Assembly: GCA_049325575.1 (NCBI GenBank)
Contig: JBMOLK010000173.1
Coordinates: forward strand, 1-11,351
DNA: 11,351 nt
Source: JBMOLK01 sp049325575
Lineage (GTDB): Bacteria > Bacillota > Clostridia > Acetivibrionales > Acetivibrionaceae
Direction of reading: 5' to 3'
In this document: one piece after another, positions 1-6,018 of the stretch
Position numbering within the stretch: the stretch's first letter is position 1
How the letters are laid out: each line of letters starts with the position of its first letter
The notes under the pieces: model-generated
What the model saw: the letters and a program-made list of their open reading frames with translations, nothing else
Databases searched by the model: none
Told to the model about the DNA's origin: nothing
Program-made: the position numbers and the translations under genes

Positions 1-65
1 ATAGAAGAAAGCAGTGGAAGAAGAAGTACTTAAATTTATAAGCGATATGTAAATATATAACAAAC

Positions 66-104
66 AAAGGTGGCTCATACTTAGGGTATAGTCACCTTTT
101 CTTT
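66..104 (+). terminator. Terminator-like hairpin ahead of the DUF3592 gene
   Basis: The arms AAAGGTGGCT (66-75) and AGTCACCTTT (90-99) pair over 10 bp with one G-T pair and a 14-nt loop. A short T-rich tail (TTCTTT) follows. This is probably the intrinsic terminator of a gene lying off the left edge, whose last codons would fall in about 1-52; that gene's frame cannot be settled. The hairpin sits only about 10 nt before the next ribosome binding site, so it could also act as an attenuator. Confidence 0.6.
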
Positions 105-120
105 AAAGAAAGGAGTCTTT

Positions 121-543
121 ATGGACAACGAACTATTTTATCAATTGTTTAAAAAAATACTGAAGCTTTGGGTACCAATGGTTTTTGTTACTGCTATTAT
201 AGTAATAGTTGCTGGAACATTGCTGAAATATGATGAAATCGACTTCGAAAAACATAAGGTGAGTTCAACAGCTGAGATTATTGGATTTACCGATTATGGG
301 TATCCGGTCTTTTCTTATGTTGTTGATGGCAAGGAGTACAAGGTGCGTTCAACAAGCCAGATTTCAGATGCTTCTGTTGGTTCTAGAGTGAAAATTACAT
401 ACCATAGCGGAAAGCCAAGCTATGTTCAGGTTGGAGAGAATCCTATATACTGGATGGCATTACCGATGATTGTGTTTGGAAGCCTCGGGGCAATACTTAC
501 TGGAGTATTAATGGTTAGAAAGGCAATTAAAAAGATAGCCTAG
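121..543 (+). CDS. DUF3592-like two-pass membrane protein
   Basis: This 140-residue protein has a hydrophobic segment at about residues 17-35, a soluble middle part, and a second hydrophobic segment at about 110-131. A basic tail (RKAIKK) ends it. The middle part has the pattern of the DUF3592 family: a beta-rich stretch with VVDGKEYKV (about 67-75), then VGSRVKITYHSGKPS (about 86-100), which matches the family's 'vG..v.V.Y.p.nP' signature. Such proteins are small membrane proteins with an extracytoplasmic domain, and no reaction is established. The start is well supported: AAAGGAG at 109-115 lies 5 nt before the ATG. No partner gene shares its strand nearby, so its role cannot be inferred from context. 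The family call rests on recognition of the pattern, not on a search. Confidence 0.75.
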   Translation: MDNELFYQLFKKILKLWVPMVFVTAIIVIVAGTLLKYDEIDFEKHKVSSTAEIIGFTDYGYPVFSYVVDGKEYKVRSTSQISDASVGSRVKITYHSGKPSYVQVGENPIYWMALPMIVFGSLGAILTGVLMVRKAIKKIA

Positions 544-1033
544 ATAGCCTGAAATTTTAAGCTTTGTTCTGAAGTTCCTGGAATAGTGCTTTAGCCTATT
601 TGACGTTTCATTTAAAAGATGAATCGTGGGGGAATTGGTCGTTTTGTGTACGAAACATGCACGTTCAACCCATGATACAATTTTATAGTGGTATTTTTAT
701 CAAAGGGACCTGCCTGTGCAGGTATTTTTCTATAGAACCACACAGAAACCAAAACTTCAAAAGGTAATAGCTAATTTTCCAAAAAACCTCTATCCAAAAG
801 CTTTTGAGATGTGTATACAATCAGAGTAATCAAAATTATATATAGAGAAAATATATAATAATAAAGACAACGCGCGCGAGCACATGAAAAGACGGCGTGC
901 GTATAAGGGATTTTTTGATGATTCAGTTTGAACAGAACTCTAACCCTTGCGATTAGGGGATTTAGGTTGGTAACCAGAATAGAACGAAAAATATTGTTTT
1001 GTCCCTCTCCCCTACCCTGCTAAAAGAACAACC
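544..1033. other. 490-bp gene-free stretch
   Basis: I see no convincing coding region on either strand. It holds a small hairpin with a T tail (708-731) and a (CG)4 run at 871-878 in otherwise AT-rich DNA. CGCGCG in that run can pair with CGTGCG at about 896-901, with one G-T pair, and a T run follows at 912-917. C-rich and G-rich tracts lie at 945-965 and 1003-1018. The minus-strand gene to the right ends here, but no clear terminator for it is visible. Confidence 0.5.
708..731 (+). terminator. Small hairpin with T tail
   Basis: ACCTGC (708-713) and GCAGGT (718-723) form a perfect 6-bp stem with a 4-nt loop, followed by ATTTTTCT. It has the form of a weak intrinsic terminator reading rightward. 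It lies about 165 nt after the DUF3592 gene, which is farther than usual. Confidence 0.4.
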
Positions 1034-1873
1034 TTAAAAATTCTTCAGCCATTCGATATAATCATCCTTACTCTTTAACCCTTCGGCAATTCCCTTCTTC
1101 CATGCTTTGGACAGTGATTTGAATTCTTCAAACTTTTCAGCATATGCTTCATTTGCCGGGTTTCTTTTTACCTGTAACTGAAGTTTTATATATACTTCGC
1201 GGTAAAGCCCGGCAGCTTCATCCTTATTAAGTTTTTCCGACCATGCCTTTTCTAAGCCATAGTCCTGACAGGTCTTGCCTTCTGCTTGCGGAGCCGGCCT
1301 GTTGCAGTATTTTCTGTCCGACCTGTATAAAGGCACAAACCATAGGCCGCAGTTTTCACATATCTTAAAGGTCAAGCCTAGTTTAAATGTGTGGTAAATT
1401 GAAGCGACAGCTACATCCAGCATGTTTTCACAATAGTATGTGGTTGTCTTTGAATCCATATTTATAGTTGTTAAATAGGATTCTATATTCCTTATTTTTT
1501 TAACGATACTCTTCCCAAGTGGGGGCATGTTTTCAGCAAAGTTTTCTGCTACCAGTTCATTTATTTCTCTTATCTCATCCAGTGTTTCATACTCTATAAA
1601 AAAGTGCGGAAGTGACAGCTTGCATGAATACATGAATCCCTCATACTTTTCTAATTTAAAGGAGTTGTCTTTAGAGACTCTCATTAATATAAAGAATTCC
1701 AAAAGAAACTTAAATATAATTTGAGATTCTTTTTCGGCATTGGGTGAACCCTCCAATAGCTTTGTATAAATATGCTTTTTTTCAGTATCAGGCTTACCGT
1801 TAAGCGCCATGAAATCGCAAACATCATACCCCAGATCACAGGTAAATGAATTGATTTCATCGGATATCGTCAT
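1034..1873 (-). CDS. DUF6076-like protein with a four-cysteine zinc-ribbon motif
   Basis: This 279-residue protein has a C-terminal half resembling the DUF6076 family. CENCGLWFVP (about 172-181) is followed by YCNR (189-192) and TCQDYG (201-206), giving four cysteines (172, 175, 190, 202) placed to bind zinc. A helical region with KAWKKGI near the end follows. The family's function is unknown. The ATG at 1873 has only a distant binding site (AAAGGA, 13 nt away). The same frame reads on upstream for 15 more residues of plausible protein (IIALIKQVIKDNERK) to a TGA at 1919-1921, with no usable start there. The gene may therefore have lost its true 5' end at the nearby junction. There is no cotranscribed neighbour. 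I am fairly sure it is or was a real gene, less sure of the start and family. Confidence 0.7.
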   Translation of the reverse strand: MTISDEINSFTCDLGYDVCDFMALNGKPDTEKKHIYTKLLEGSPNAEKESQIIFKFLLEFFILMRVSKDNSFKLEKYEGFMYSCKLSLPHFFIEYETLDEIREINELVAENFAENMPPLGKSIVKKIRNIESYLTTINMDSKTTTYYCENMLDVAVASIYHTFKLGLTFKICENCGLWFVPLYRSDRKYCNRPAPQAEGKTCQDYGLEKAWSEKLNKDEAAGLYREVYIKLQLQVKRNPANEAYAEKFEEFKSLSKAWKKGIAEGLKSKDDYIEWLKNF

Positions 1874-1921
1874 TTTACGTTCGTTATCCTTTATAACCTG
1901 CTTGATAAGTGCTATGATTCA

Positions 1922-2254
1922 ATTAAGAATAACTCTGATGATGATGATGAAATTACAAAGTCCGGTTTTACTATTGAGGACCCGGTTTCAATTACTGCTC
2001 CACGGGTTAATGAGTGTTTTTTGAATATGGAATGTACATTTGAGTGGGAAAAGCCAATACTTGAAAACAGCAAATGGGTCTTAATGTGTGGAAAAGTAAA
2101 ACATATGGCAATGGAGGCAGAACGCCTGAAAGCCGGACTTGATGGGCGTTATGATAAGAACGGATATTACTTTAATCTTCATTCACCTAAAAATCCAATA
2201 GATGGTTCAGATGCAGCTGATAGAATTGGATTTATTGAAATTTTAGAGAAATAA
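1922..2254 (+). pseudogene. 5'-truncated flavin reductase-like (FMN split-barrel) remnant
   Basis: The frame reads NNSDDDDEITKSGFTIEDP, then VSITAPRVNECFLNMECTFE, then the rest to IGFIEILEK and a TAA. The pattern 'aP.i.EC..n.EC', followed by a strand like WVLMCGKVKHMAM, is typical of the C-terminal half of flavin reductase-like proteins. That family binds FMN in a split beta-barrel. About 110 codons remain, against roughly 180-200 in the family, and the N-terminal part is absent. The TTG at 2021 and other internal starts have no ribosome binding site. The frame stays open leftward into the neighbouring gene, but there it no longer looks like this family. I read it as a decayed fragment whose 5' part was lost at about 1920. 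A short functional protein is possible but unlikely. Confidence 0.65.
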
Positions 2255-2424
2255 GGCTTATGGCACAAGGGGAGTGTGTTTTTAGCAATGTACAATACGT
2301 ATTTAGCAGAATAAAAAGCAAGTAGCCCCAAGGTTAATCCGTAGTTTGCAAGGTATAGGATACCAATAGTAATAGTTTACCTATAATTATAAAATACAAA
2401 AGAAAAGATTTATAATATTTTGTA

Positions 2425-2453
2425 TTGACAAAAGTTGCATATACAATTATACT
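2425..2453 (+). promoter_or_regulatory. Sigma-A promoter of the marR-type gene
   Basis: TTGACA at 2425-2430 is separated by exactly 17 nt from TATACT at 2448-2453, a near-consensus housekeeping promoter. Transcription would start near 2460, giving a leader of about 40 nt before the ATG at 2501. Confidence 0.8.
2435..2446. promoter_or_regulatory. Candidate operator inside the promoter spacer
   Basis: TTGCATATACAA is a 12-bp palindrome with one mismatched pair, of the TTG-N6-CAA type often bound by MarR proteins. It lies entirely between the -35 and -10 boxes, where a bound dimer would block RNA polymerase. Autoregulation by the MarR protein encoded just downstream is an inference. Confidence 0.45.
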
Positions 2454-2500
2454 ATTTACAACAAATGATTATTCCTAAAAATTTAAGGTGGATTAAGTTT

Positions 2501-2932
2501 ATGGGACAAGTTCGCTCGGGTGGATATTTAATATCAAAAATACATCAGCTGGCAGAAAGAGTTTTTGCAAAAAAGCTGAAGGATTATAACATTCATGAGA
2601 TAAACCCTGCTCAAGGGAGAATACTTTTTGCACTCTGGCAAGAAGATGACATTCCTATACAGCAGTTATCAAAAAAGACAGCTTTAAGTAAATCTACTCT
2701 GACGCGTATGCTTGATCGGCTTGAAGAGACTGGTCATATTATGCGAGTATTCCCAAGTAATGACCGTCGCAAGGTATTAATACAGCTTACAGAAGAGAAT
2801 AAGAGAATGAAAGCAACATACCAGGAAGTATCCATTGATATGACAAAGCTATTTTATAAAGGCTTCTCGGATGATGAAATAAATCAATTTGAAAACTATT
2901 TGGAGCGAATTTATACAAATCTTGCCGAGTAA
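2501..2932 (+). CDS. MarR-family transcriptional regulator
   Basis: This 143-residue protein has the full MarR winged-helix layout. An N-terminal dimerisation helix (about 10-30) comes first, then INPAQGRILFALW (34-46). The helix-turn-helix follows, with KSTLTRMLDRLEETG as recognition helix (64-78). A wing contains SNDRRKVLIQLT (86-97), and C-terminal helices (about 100-142) complete the dimer interface. It should be a cytoplasmic dimer that represses or activates a nearby promoter in response to a ligand or oxidation. The frame is open from 2435, but the ATG at 2501 is chosen because AAGGTGG at 2485-2491 lies 9 nt upstream and the family's N-terminus begins here. The upstream codons also overlap the promoter. 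The next gene, an FMN-binding barrel protein, starts 126 nt downstream on the same strand with no clear terminator between, so it is the likely target. Confidence 0.9.
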   Translation: MGQVRSGGYLISKIHQLAERVFAKKLKDYNIHEINPAQGRILFALWQEDDIPIQQLSKKTALSKSTLTRMLDRLEETGHIMRVFPSNDRRKVLIQLTEENKRMKATYQEVSIDMTKLFYKGFSDDEINQFENYLERIYTNLAE

Positions 2933-3058
2933 GCAGTCAATTATTAAATGATTTAGTTGCCAGCTTTAGCCATATAGCGGATTTCTACCACTACTTATAT
3001 AAGGTGAAGACCACTTAAAAATAAAAAGTTAGATATGTTGAGAAAGGGGTTAACAATA

Positions 3059-3550
3059 ATGGTAAATGAAAAAGGGCTGGATAATGCTATTGAGTCAGCT
3101 AAAAAGCTTACAGAAAACGGCAAAATGAGAATGAGATTGGATGAGGCTGTTTCAAAGTCTTTAGAGCTGGTGGAAAGCTGCAATATCGCTATGGTAGGTT
3201 CAAATGGTGATAATGGATATCCTAATATTAAGGCAATGATTAAGGTGGAAGCAGAAGGAATAAAAACTATTTGGTTCAGCACTAATACATCGTCAAAACG
3301 GGTATCCAAATTTATGCATAACCCAAAGGCATGTGTATATTTTGCTGACCAGGATAAATTTAAAGGTCTGATGCTGGTTGGGGACATAGAAGTGCTTTCG
3401 GATATTGAGTCAAAAAAGCGTCTTTGGTGCGAGGGATGCGAAATATATTACCCGCTTGGGGTAAATGACCCGGATTATTCAGTACTACGCTTTACGACCA
3501 AATGGGGTAATTATTATCATGGTTTGAAAAATGTAAGTTTTGATGTTTAG
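3059..3550 (+). CDS. Pyridoxamine 5'-phosphate oxidase-like FMN-binding protein
   Basis: This 163-residue protein belongs to the split-barrel flavin-binding superfamily, in the branch of general stress protein 26-like proteins. Visible marks are CNIAMVGSNGDNGYPNIKAM (41-60), the first strands. IWFSTNTSSKRVSKFMHNPK (71-90) covers the usual phosphate-contacting segment, and ACVYF (91-95) and LMLVGDIEVLSD (104-115) are core strands. Members bind FMN or F420 and act in redox or protective reactions; the substrate is not predictable. ATG 3059 is preferred to the in-frame ATG at 3035 because AAAGGGG at 3043-3049 lies 9 nt before it. It probably shares transcription with the MarR gene. True PdxH activity is unlikely, because the usual C-terminal PdxH extension is missing. 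Confidence 0.85.
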   Translation: MVNEKGLDNAIESAKKLTENGKMRMRLDEAVSKSLELVESCNIAMVGSNGDNGYPNIKAMIKVEAEGIKTIWFSTNTSSKRVSKFMHNPKACVYFADQDKFKGLMLVGDIEVLSDIESKKRLWCEGCEIYYPLGVNDPDYSVLRFTTKWGNYYHGLKNVSFDV

Positions 3551-3652
3551 CACAGTTAAAGCTGAATAAACTTAGTACATATTGTTTTTACACAGGTGAA
3601 TATTATGGATTCAGATAAGCCTATCATAGAGCCTTATTTAGCTAGTAGAAGC

Positions 3653-4234
3653 CTAGAACAGGATTTTTATAAACACCAACCCATAATGGTAGGGAGGTAG
3701 TTCTACATATTTTTCCATGACAAACCCTGTTTTCATCGCCCATGTGTTAATAATTTCAGGGGTAGGTCTTATTTCCATTGACGGGCCCCTTGGTGTATTT
3801 TCATACTTCCAATGGATAACACCTATTTTCCCGTTATTGCTTAGAACCTGGTATGCTGCATTAAGTAAGTTCAATGGTTGCTCACAATGCAGGATATTAA
3901 ATAAACAGACGTAGTTAATTCCGCCTTTGTATTTTTCCAGTTCTTTTATTGTTTGCTCTGTGGAAATATCTCCATGGAGCAGGTCGATATTTTTAATGCC
4001 TTGTTCCAGAATTTTTCCTTTGCATGTTTCTATCATATCACCATCGATATCTATCCCGATGGCATTTCCTTTGACAAGTTTGGCGGCTGGAATTAGAAAA
4101 GTACCATATCCACACCCAATATCTATAAGGTTATTGACGTTTTCGTTGATGTCAAGTTGGGATAAGACTTGTGTAGGGTTAAAAAAGGTATTCCACATTT
4201 GTTCATCAGGCATACCTGACTCTCTATATTTCAT
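3653..4234 (-). CDS. Class I SAM-dependent methyltransferase
   Basis: This 193-residue protein has a Rossmann-type methyltransferase fold. Motif I is DIGCGYGTF (38-46), which wraps the cofactor. Motif II ends in the acidic GIDID (60-64), expected to hold the ribose hydroxyls. HGDIS (87-91) is the adenine-binding region, and FNILHCEQP (112-120) is the motif IV region, followed by the usual LSNNGKIGVIHW strand (131-142). The substrate cannot be read from the sequence. The first residues (MKYRESGMPDEQMWNTFFNP) look like a genuine conserved start. The ATG at 4234 overlaps the stop of the preceding minus-strand remnant by 11 nt, so translation may be coupled. GGAG lies about 12 nt upstream of the start. 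The gene converges on the flavin-binding protein gene, and I see no clear terminator between them. Confidence 0.85.
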   Translation of the reverse strand: MKYRESGMPDEQMWNTFFNPTQVLSQLDINENVNNLIDIGCGYGTFLIPAAKLVKGNAIGIDIDGDMIETCKGKILEQGIKNIDLLHGDISTEQTIKELEKYKGGINYVCLFNILHCEQPLNLLNAAYQVLSNNGKIGVIHWKYENTPRGPSMEIRPTPEIINTWAMKTGFVMEKYVELPPYHYGLVFIKILF

Positions 4235-4430
4235 AATCCAATATCACTCCATCAGCATTTTTATTATACTCTTCAGGAATTTTGACTCCTAAAGCTTGTT
4301 CTAAATCGGTAATAATATCGTCTGTTTCCTCGGCTGCTTGGTGGTCTTCCATGGTTTTCATAAGTAAAGCTTCAGTAACTTCTTTATCTATAGGGTTGCA
4401 GCGGTTTAATTTAAATATACCATTATATCG
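4224..4430 (-). pseudogene. Remnant of an unrecognised gene upstream of the methyltransferase
   Basis: Read on the minus strand, the last 60 or so codons before the stop at 4224-4226 look like real protein. The segment runs from about RYNGIFKLNRCNPIDKEV through ALLMKTMEDHQAAEETDD and EQALGVKIPEEYNKN to VILDYEI. Farther upstream the open frame turns into a low-complexity Ile/Tyr/Phe-rich stretch that is only the complement of the padR promoter repeats. No ATG, GTG or TTG with a ribosome binding site precedes the plausible part. The first internal ATG would give a 45-residue product. I therefore read it as 5'-truncated, but a short protein translated from an unusual start is possible. I do not recognise the family. 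It overlaps the methyltransferase start by 11 nt, which suggests an old operon. Confidence 0.4.
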
Positions 4431-4479
4431 AGATTGATGTCTATAAACTAAAAATCCCAAGTTGAAAAAGAAGAAATAC

Positions 4480-4508
4480 TTGACATATATAACGGTAGCC
4501 GATATAAT
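4480..4508 (+). promoter_or_regulatory. Consensus sigma-A promoter of the padR operon
   Basis: TTGACA at 4480-4485 and TATAAT at 4503-4508, separated by 17 nt, give a perfect housekeeping promoter. Transcription would begin near 4515. Such a strong promoter fits a tightly repressed operon. Confidence 0.88.
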
Positions 4509-4550
4509 GATAATAGATATATCGGTAAACGATATAACGATAACCGATAA
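4491..4550. repeat. Two 30-bp repeats with nested palindromes, probable PadR operator array
   Basis: The blocks 4491-4520 and 4521-4550 match at 23 of 30 positions. Inside them are three perfect inverted pairs. CCGATATA (4499-4506) pairs with TATATCGG (4518-4525), TATATCG (4518-4524) with CGATATA (4530-4536), and ATCGGT (4521-4526) with ACCGAT (4543-4548). The array covers the -10 box, the start of transcription and the early leader. Its position right before a PadR gene makes it the expected autorepression site; actual binding is inferred. Confidence 0.7.
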
Positions 4551-4574
4551 TGTAATTGAAAGGAATGATTTGAT

Positions 4575-4904
4575 ATGCCTGAAAGTCAAGAGCGAGGAGC
4601 ATTAACTGAAGCAGTTTTTTACATACTTCTTTCTTTGTATGAGCCATTGCATGGTTATGGCATTATGCAATTTGTTCGTGAAATAAGTAATGAAAGGGTT
4701 TCACTTGGAGCAGGGACCCTATATGGTGCGTTAAATACCCTGGTGGAAAAAGGTTGGATTAAAGCACTGTCAGAAGGTACGGGTGATAGGAAAAAGGAAT
4801 ACGTTATAACACCAAATGGTAAACAGGTTGTATATGATGAAATACGCCGATTAAAGGAATTATTGGAGAACGGCTGTAAAATTGCAGGGGAGGGTTCAAT
4901 ATGA
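4575..4904 (+). CDS. PadR-family transcriptional regulator
   Basis: This 109-residue winged-helix repressor is of the short PadR type (PadR-s2). The marks are ALTEAVFYILLSLYEPLHGYGI (9-30), with the invariant LHGYGI turn. VSLGAGTLYGALNTLVEKGW (42-61) holds the recognition helix, and GDRKKEYVITPNGK (70-83) is the beta-wing. A short C-terminal helix (86-99) serves for dimerisation. Such proteins are cytoplasmic dimers that repress their own operon. AAAGGA at 4559-4564 lies 10 nt before the ATG. The stop codon overlaps the start of the next gene in ATGA, so the two are translationally coupled. PadR regulators next to DUF2812 membrane proteins are a common pairing in Firmicutes. The effector is unknown. 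Confidence 0.92.
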   Translation: MPESQERGALTEAVFYILLSLYEPLHGYGIMQFVREISNERVSLGAGTLYGALNTLVEKGWIKALSEGTGDRKKEYVITPNGKQVVYDEIRRLKELLENGCKIAGEGSI

Positions 4905-5449
4905 AGAAGTTTATTATACACAGGTTATTTTGGGACTATGAAAAAGAAGAGCGCTGGCTTAACCAAATGGCTTCAAAGGGAATGAACTTTATTGATTTTA
5001 CCTTTGCCAGGTACCTATTTGAGCAGGGCACACCTGGGGAATATATATATCGCATAGAGCTGCTATCACAGCCTCCAACGCACCCGGAGAGTCAGGAATA
5101 CATAAAGTTCATGGAATCCGTTGGAGTTGAATATATGGGCAAATGGGTAAGGTGGGTTTATTTCCGAAAGAAAGCCTCAGATGGACCGTTTGAAATTTTT
5201 TCAGATTATGATTCCAGAATTAAGCATTACAAAAGGGTAAGCACCCTGTTTGGTACTTTAGGCATTATTAATCTTCTTGGCTTTATGTTCAACATTTTTA
5301 ACGGTATTACTATAGGTTCACAATATAATTATTACCTTTCTCCCATCATTGCTTTAAATGGAGGGGTAGCTATTGGTTTTGCCTGGCTTGTTATAGGTTA
5401 TACAAAGAAGATATTAAGGCTAAAAAAGGAAAAGCTGCTTCATGAATAG
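4901..5449 (+). CDS. DUF2812-domain membrane protein
   Basis: This 182-residue protein begins with the DUF2812 pattern. IIHRLFWDYEKEERWLNQMA (5-24) is followed by GMNFIDFTFARYLFEQGTPG (27-46), EYIYRIEL (47-54), and GVEYMGKWVRWVYFRK (75-90). Two membrane segments follow at about 115-134 and 146-167, then a basic tail (KKILRLKKEK). The soluble N-terminal domain is likely cytoplasmic. The function of the family is unknown. Many members are controlled by an adjacent PadR repressor, as here, where the ATG overlaps the padR stop by 4 nt. The operon ends 19 nt later at a strong hairpin. The call to the family is confident; any role, such as response to a membrane-active compound, would be speculation. 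Confidence 0.88.
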   Translation: MKKFIIHRLFWDYEKEERWLNQMASKGMNFIDFTFARYLFEQGTPGEYIYRIELLSQPPTHPESQEYIKFMESVGVEYMGKWVRWVYFRKKASDGPFEIFSDYDSRIKHYKRVSTLFGTLGIINLLGFMFNIFNGITIGSQYNYYLSPIIALNGGVAIGFAWLVIGYTKKILRLKKEKLLHE

Positions 5450-5467
5450 AGTAGTCAGGTTAAGCGA

Positions 5468-5513
5468 AAAGAAGAAGAGAGTTCTGTTTAGATACTCTCT
5501 TCTTCTTTATTTT
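5468..5513. terminator. Strong hairpin terminator between converging genes
   Basis: The arms 5468-5482 and 5494-5508 pair perfectly over 15 bp (AAAGAAGAAGAGAGT with its complement) around an 11-nt loop. TATTTTC follows on the plus strand and TTTTCGC on the minus strand. It ends the padR operon. It also contains the stop codon (5488-5490) and last codons of the minus-strand small gene, so it can serve that gene only after translation has cleared it. Confidence 0.85.
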
Positions 5514-5712
5514 CATATAGATTATAGGTAATACACTTTGAAGCTCTTCTGGTACGGGTAGGTTTTGCCGGCTTTTCTGCAGTGTCTGCCTTTTTTAGTC
5601 TGGCCTGTTTGGCAGATGTGGTACCTGACTTTGAAGGTGCTTTATTGGTGCAGTTTTTGTTGGTACAGTTGTCGTTGATCATTAGTGATCCACAAGTACA
5701 AAATTGTGCCAA
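5488..5712 (-). CDS. Small cysteine-rich basic protein, probably metal binding
   Basis: From the TTG at 5712 the product has 74 residues. It begins MAQFCTCGSLMINDNCTNKN and continues CTNKA, with C5, C7, C16 and C21 in a CxC...CxxxxC pattern that could form a small zinc knuckle. A long Lys/Ala/Thr/Arg-rich stretch (about 25-58) is probably disordered and nucleic acid binding. An ending with KCITYNLYENKEEESI follows. The start is chosen because AAAGGAG lies about 8 nt before this TTG; the alternative GTG at 5721 falls inside that binding site. The 3' end runs into the arm of the terminator, which encodes KEEES. I recognise no family, though the composition and clean binding site make it a real gene. 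It has no cotranscribed neighbour. Confidence 0.72.
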   Translation of the reverse strand: MAQFCTCGSLMINDNCTNKNCTNKAPSKSGTTSAKQARLKKADTAEKPAKPTRTRRASKCITYNLYENKEEESI

Positions 5713-5721
5713 ATATATCAC

Positions 5722-5877
5722 TCCTTTATTATAAGTATATCACAAAAAATGAAATCTTAGTTATTATTAATCAATAATATTTATAGTTTTTTAAATAAGT
5801 TTCTGAAAAATATCACATAATGGATTATTGGAGCGTATTATAAATAATATTAAGCTGATTTACAGATTTTATTTAGC
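5722..5877. other. AT-rich divergent intergenic region
   Basis: This stretch lies between the small minus-strand gene and the promoter leading rightward. It is strongly AT-rich. It should hold the promoter of the minus-strand gene, but no well-spaced pair of boxes stands out. I see no RNA gene or coding region in it. Confidence 0.4.
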
Positions 5878-5906
5878 TTTTCAAACACATTTTTTTAATA
5901 TATAAT
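5878..5906 (+). promoter_or_regulatory. Probable sigma-A promoter ahead of repeat element 1
   Basis: TTTTCA (5878-5883), a weak -35 box, is followed after 17 nt by a perfect TATAAT (5901-5906). Transcription would begin at about 5913-5918, exactly where the first structured repeat element begins. The region is AT-rich, so chance TATAAT boxes are common and the call is moderate. Confidence 0.5.
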
Positions 5907-5917
5907 TATATATATTA

Positions 5918-6018
5918 TAGAGATCAAACTGTAAAAGTAGATAAACTTGATGAGTCCACCATTTGTATCAAATTAGCAGAGCGAATTATATGTTTATCTT
6001 TACAGTTGGTTATCTCTA
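5918..6018 (+). repeat. Structured repeat element, copy 1 (candidate leader RNA)
   Basis: Nested perfect arms are TAGAGAT/ATCTCTA (5918-5924 with 6012-6018), AACTGTAAA/TTTACAGTT (5927-5935 with 5999-6007) and GATAAAC/GTTTATC (5940-5946 with 5992-5998). AGTA is bulged on the left side. The inner part starts UUGAUGAG, contains AUUUG-UAU-CAAAU, and ends GCGAAUUAUAU. A second copy lies at 7964-8065 in the same orientation. This copy would form the 5' end of the transcript of the response regulator gene, 130 nt before its start. I do not recognise it as a known riboswitch or ribozyme; a miniature inverted-repeat transposon is the main alternative. Confidence 0.7.

Noticed and set aside
1809..2024. 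Open frame of 71 codons on the plus strand across the junction near 1920
   Set aside because: The flavin reductase-like homology is in a different frame, and this one is only a chance frame with a Met/Leu-rich product.
2995..3387. Open frame of 130 codons on the minus strand
   Set aside because: It lies antisense to the clear FMN-binding barrel gene, has a low-complexity Ser/Leu/Ile-rich product and no ribosome binding site that stands out.
3927..4292. Open frame of 121 codons on the plus strand
   Set aside because: It is antisense to the methyltransferase gene, whose SAM-binding motifs lie in the minus-strand frame.
4441..4589. N-terminal part of the minus-strand frame upstream of the remnant gene
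   Set aside because: Its Ile/Tyr/Phe-rich translation simply mirrors the padR promoter and operator repeats, so I do not count it as coding.
5940..5998. Hammerhead-like words (UGAUGAG ... CGAA) in the repeat elements
   Set aside because: In a hammerhead the strands flanking these words belong to different stems. Here they pair with each other (GAUAAAC/GUUUAUC), the third A of GAAA is missing, and copy 1 lacks a proper stem II.
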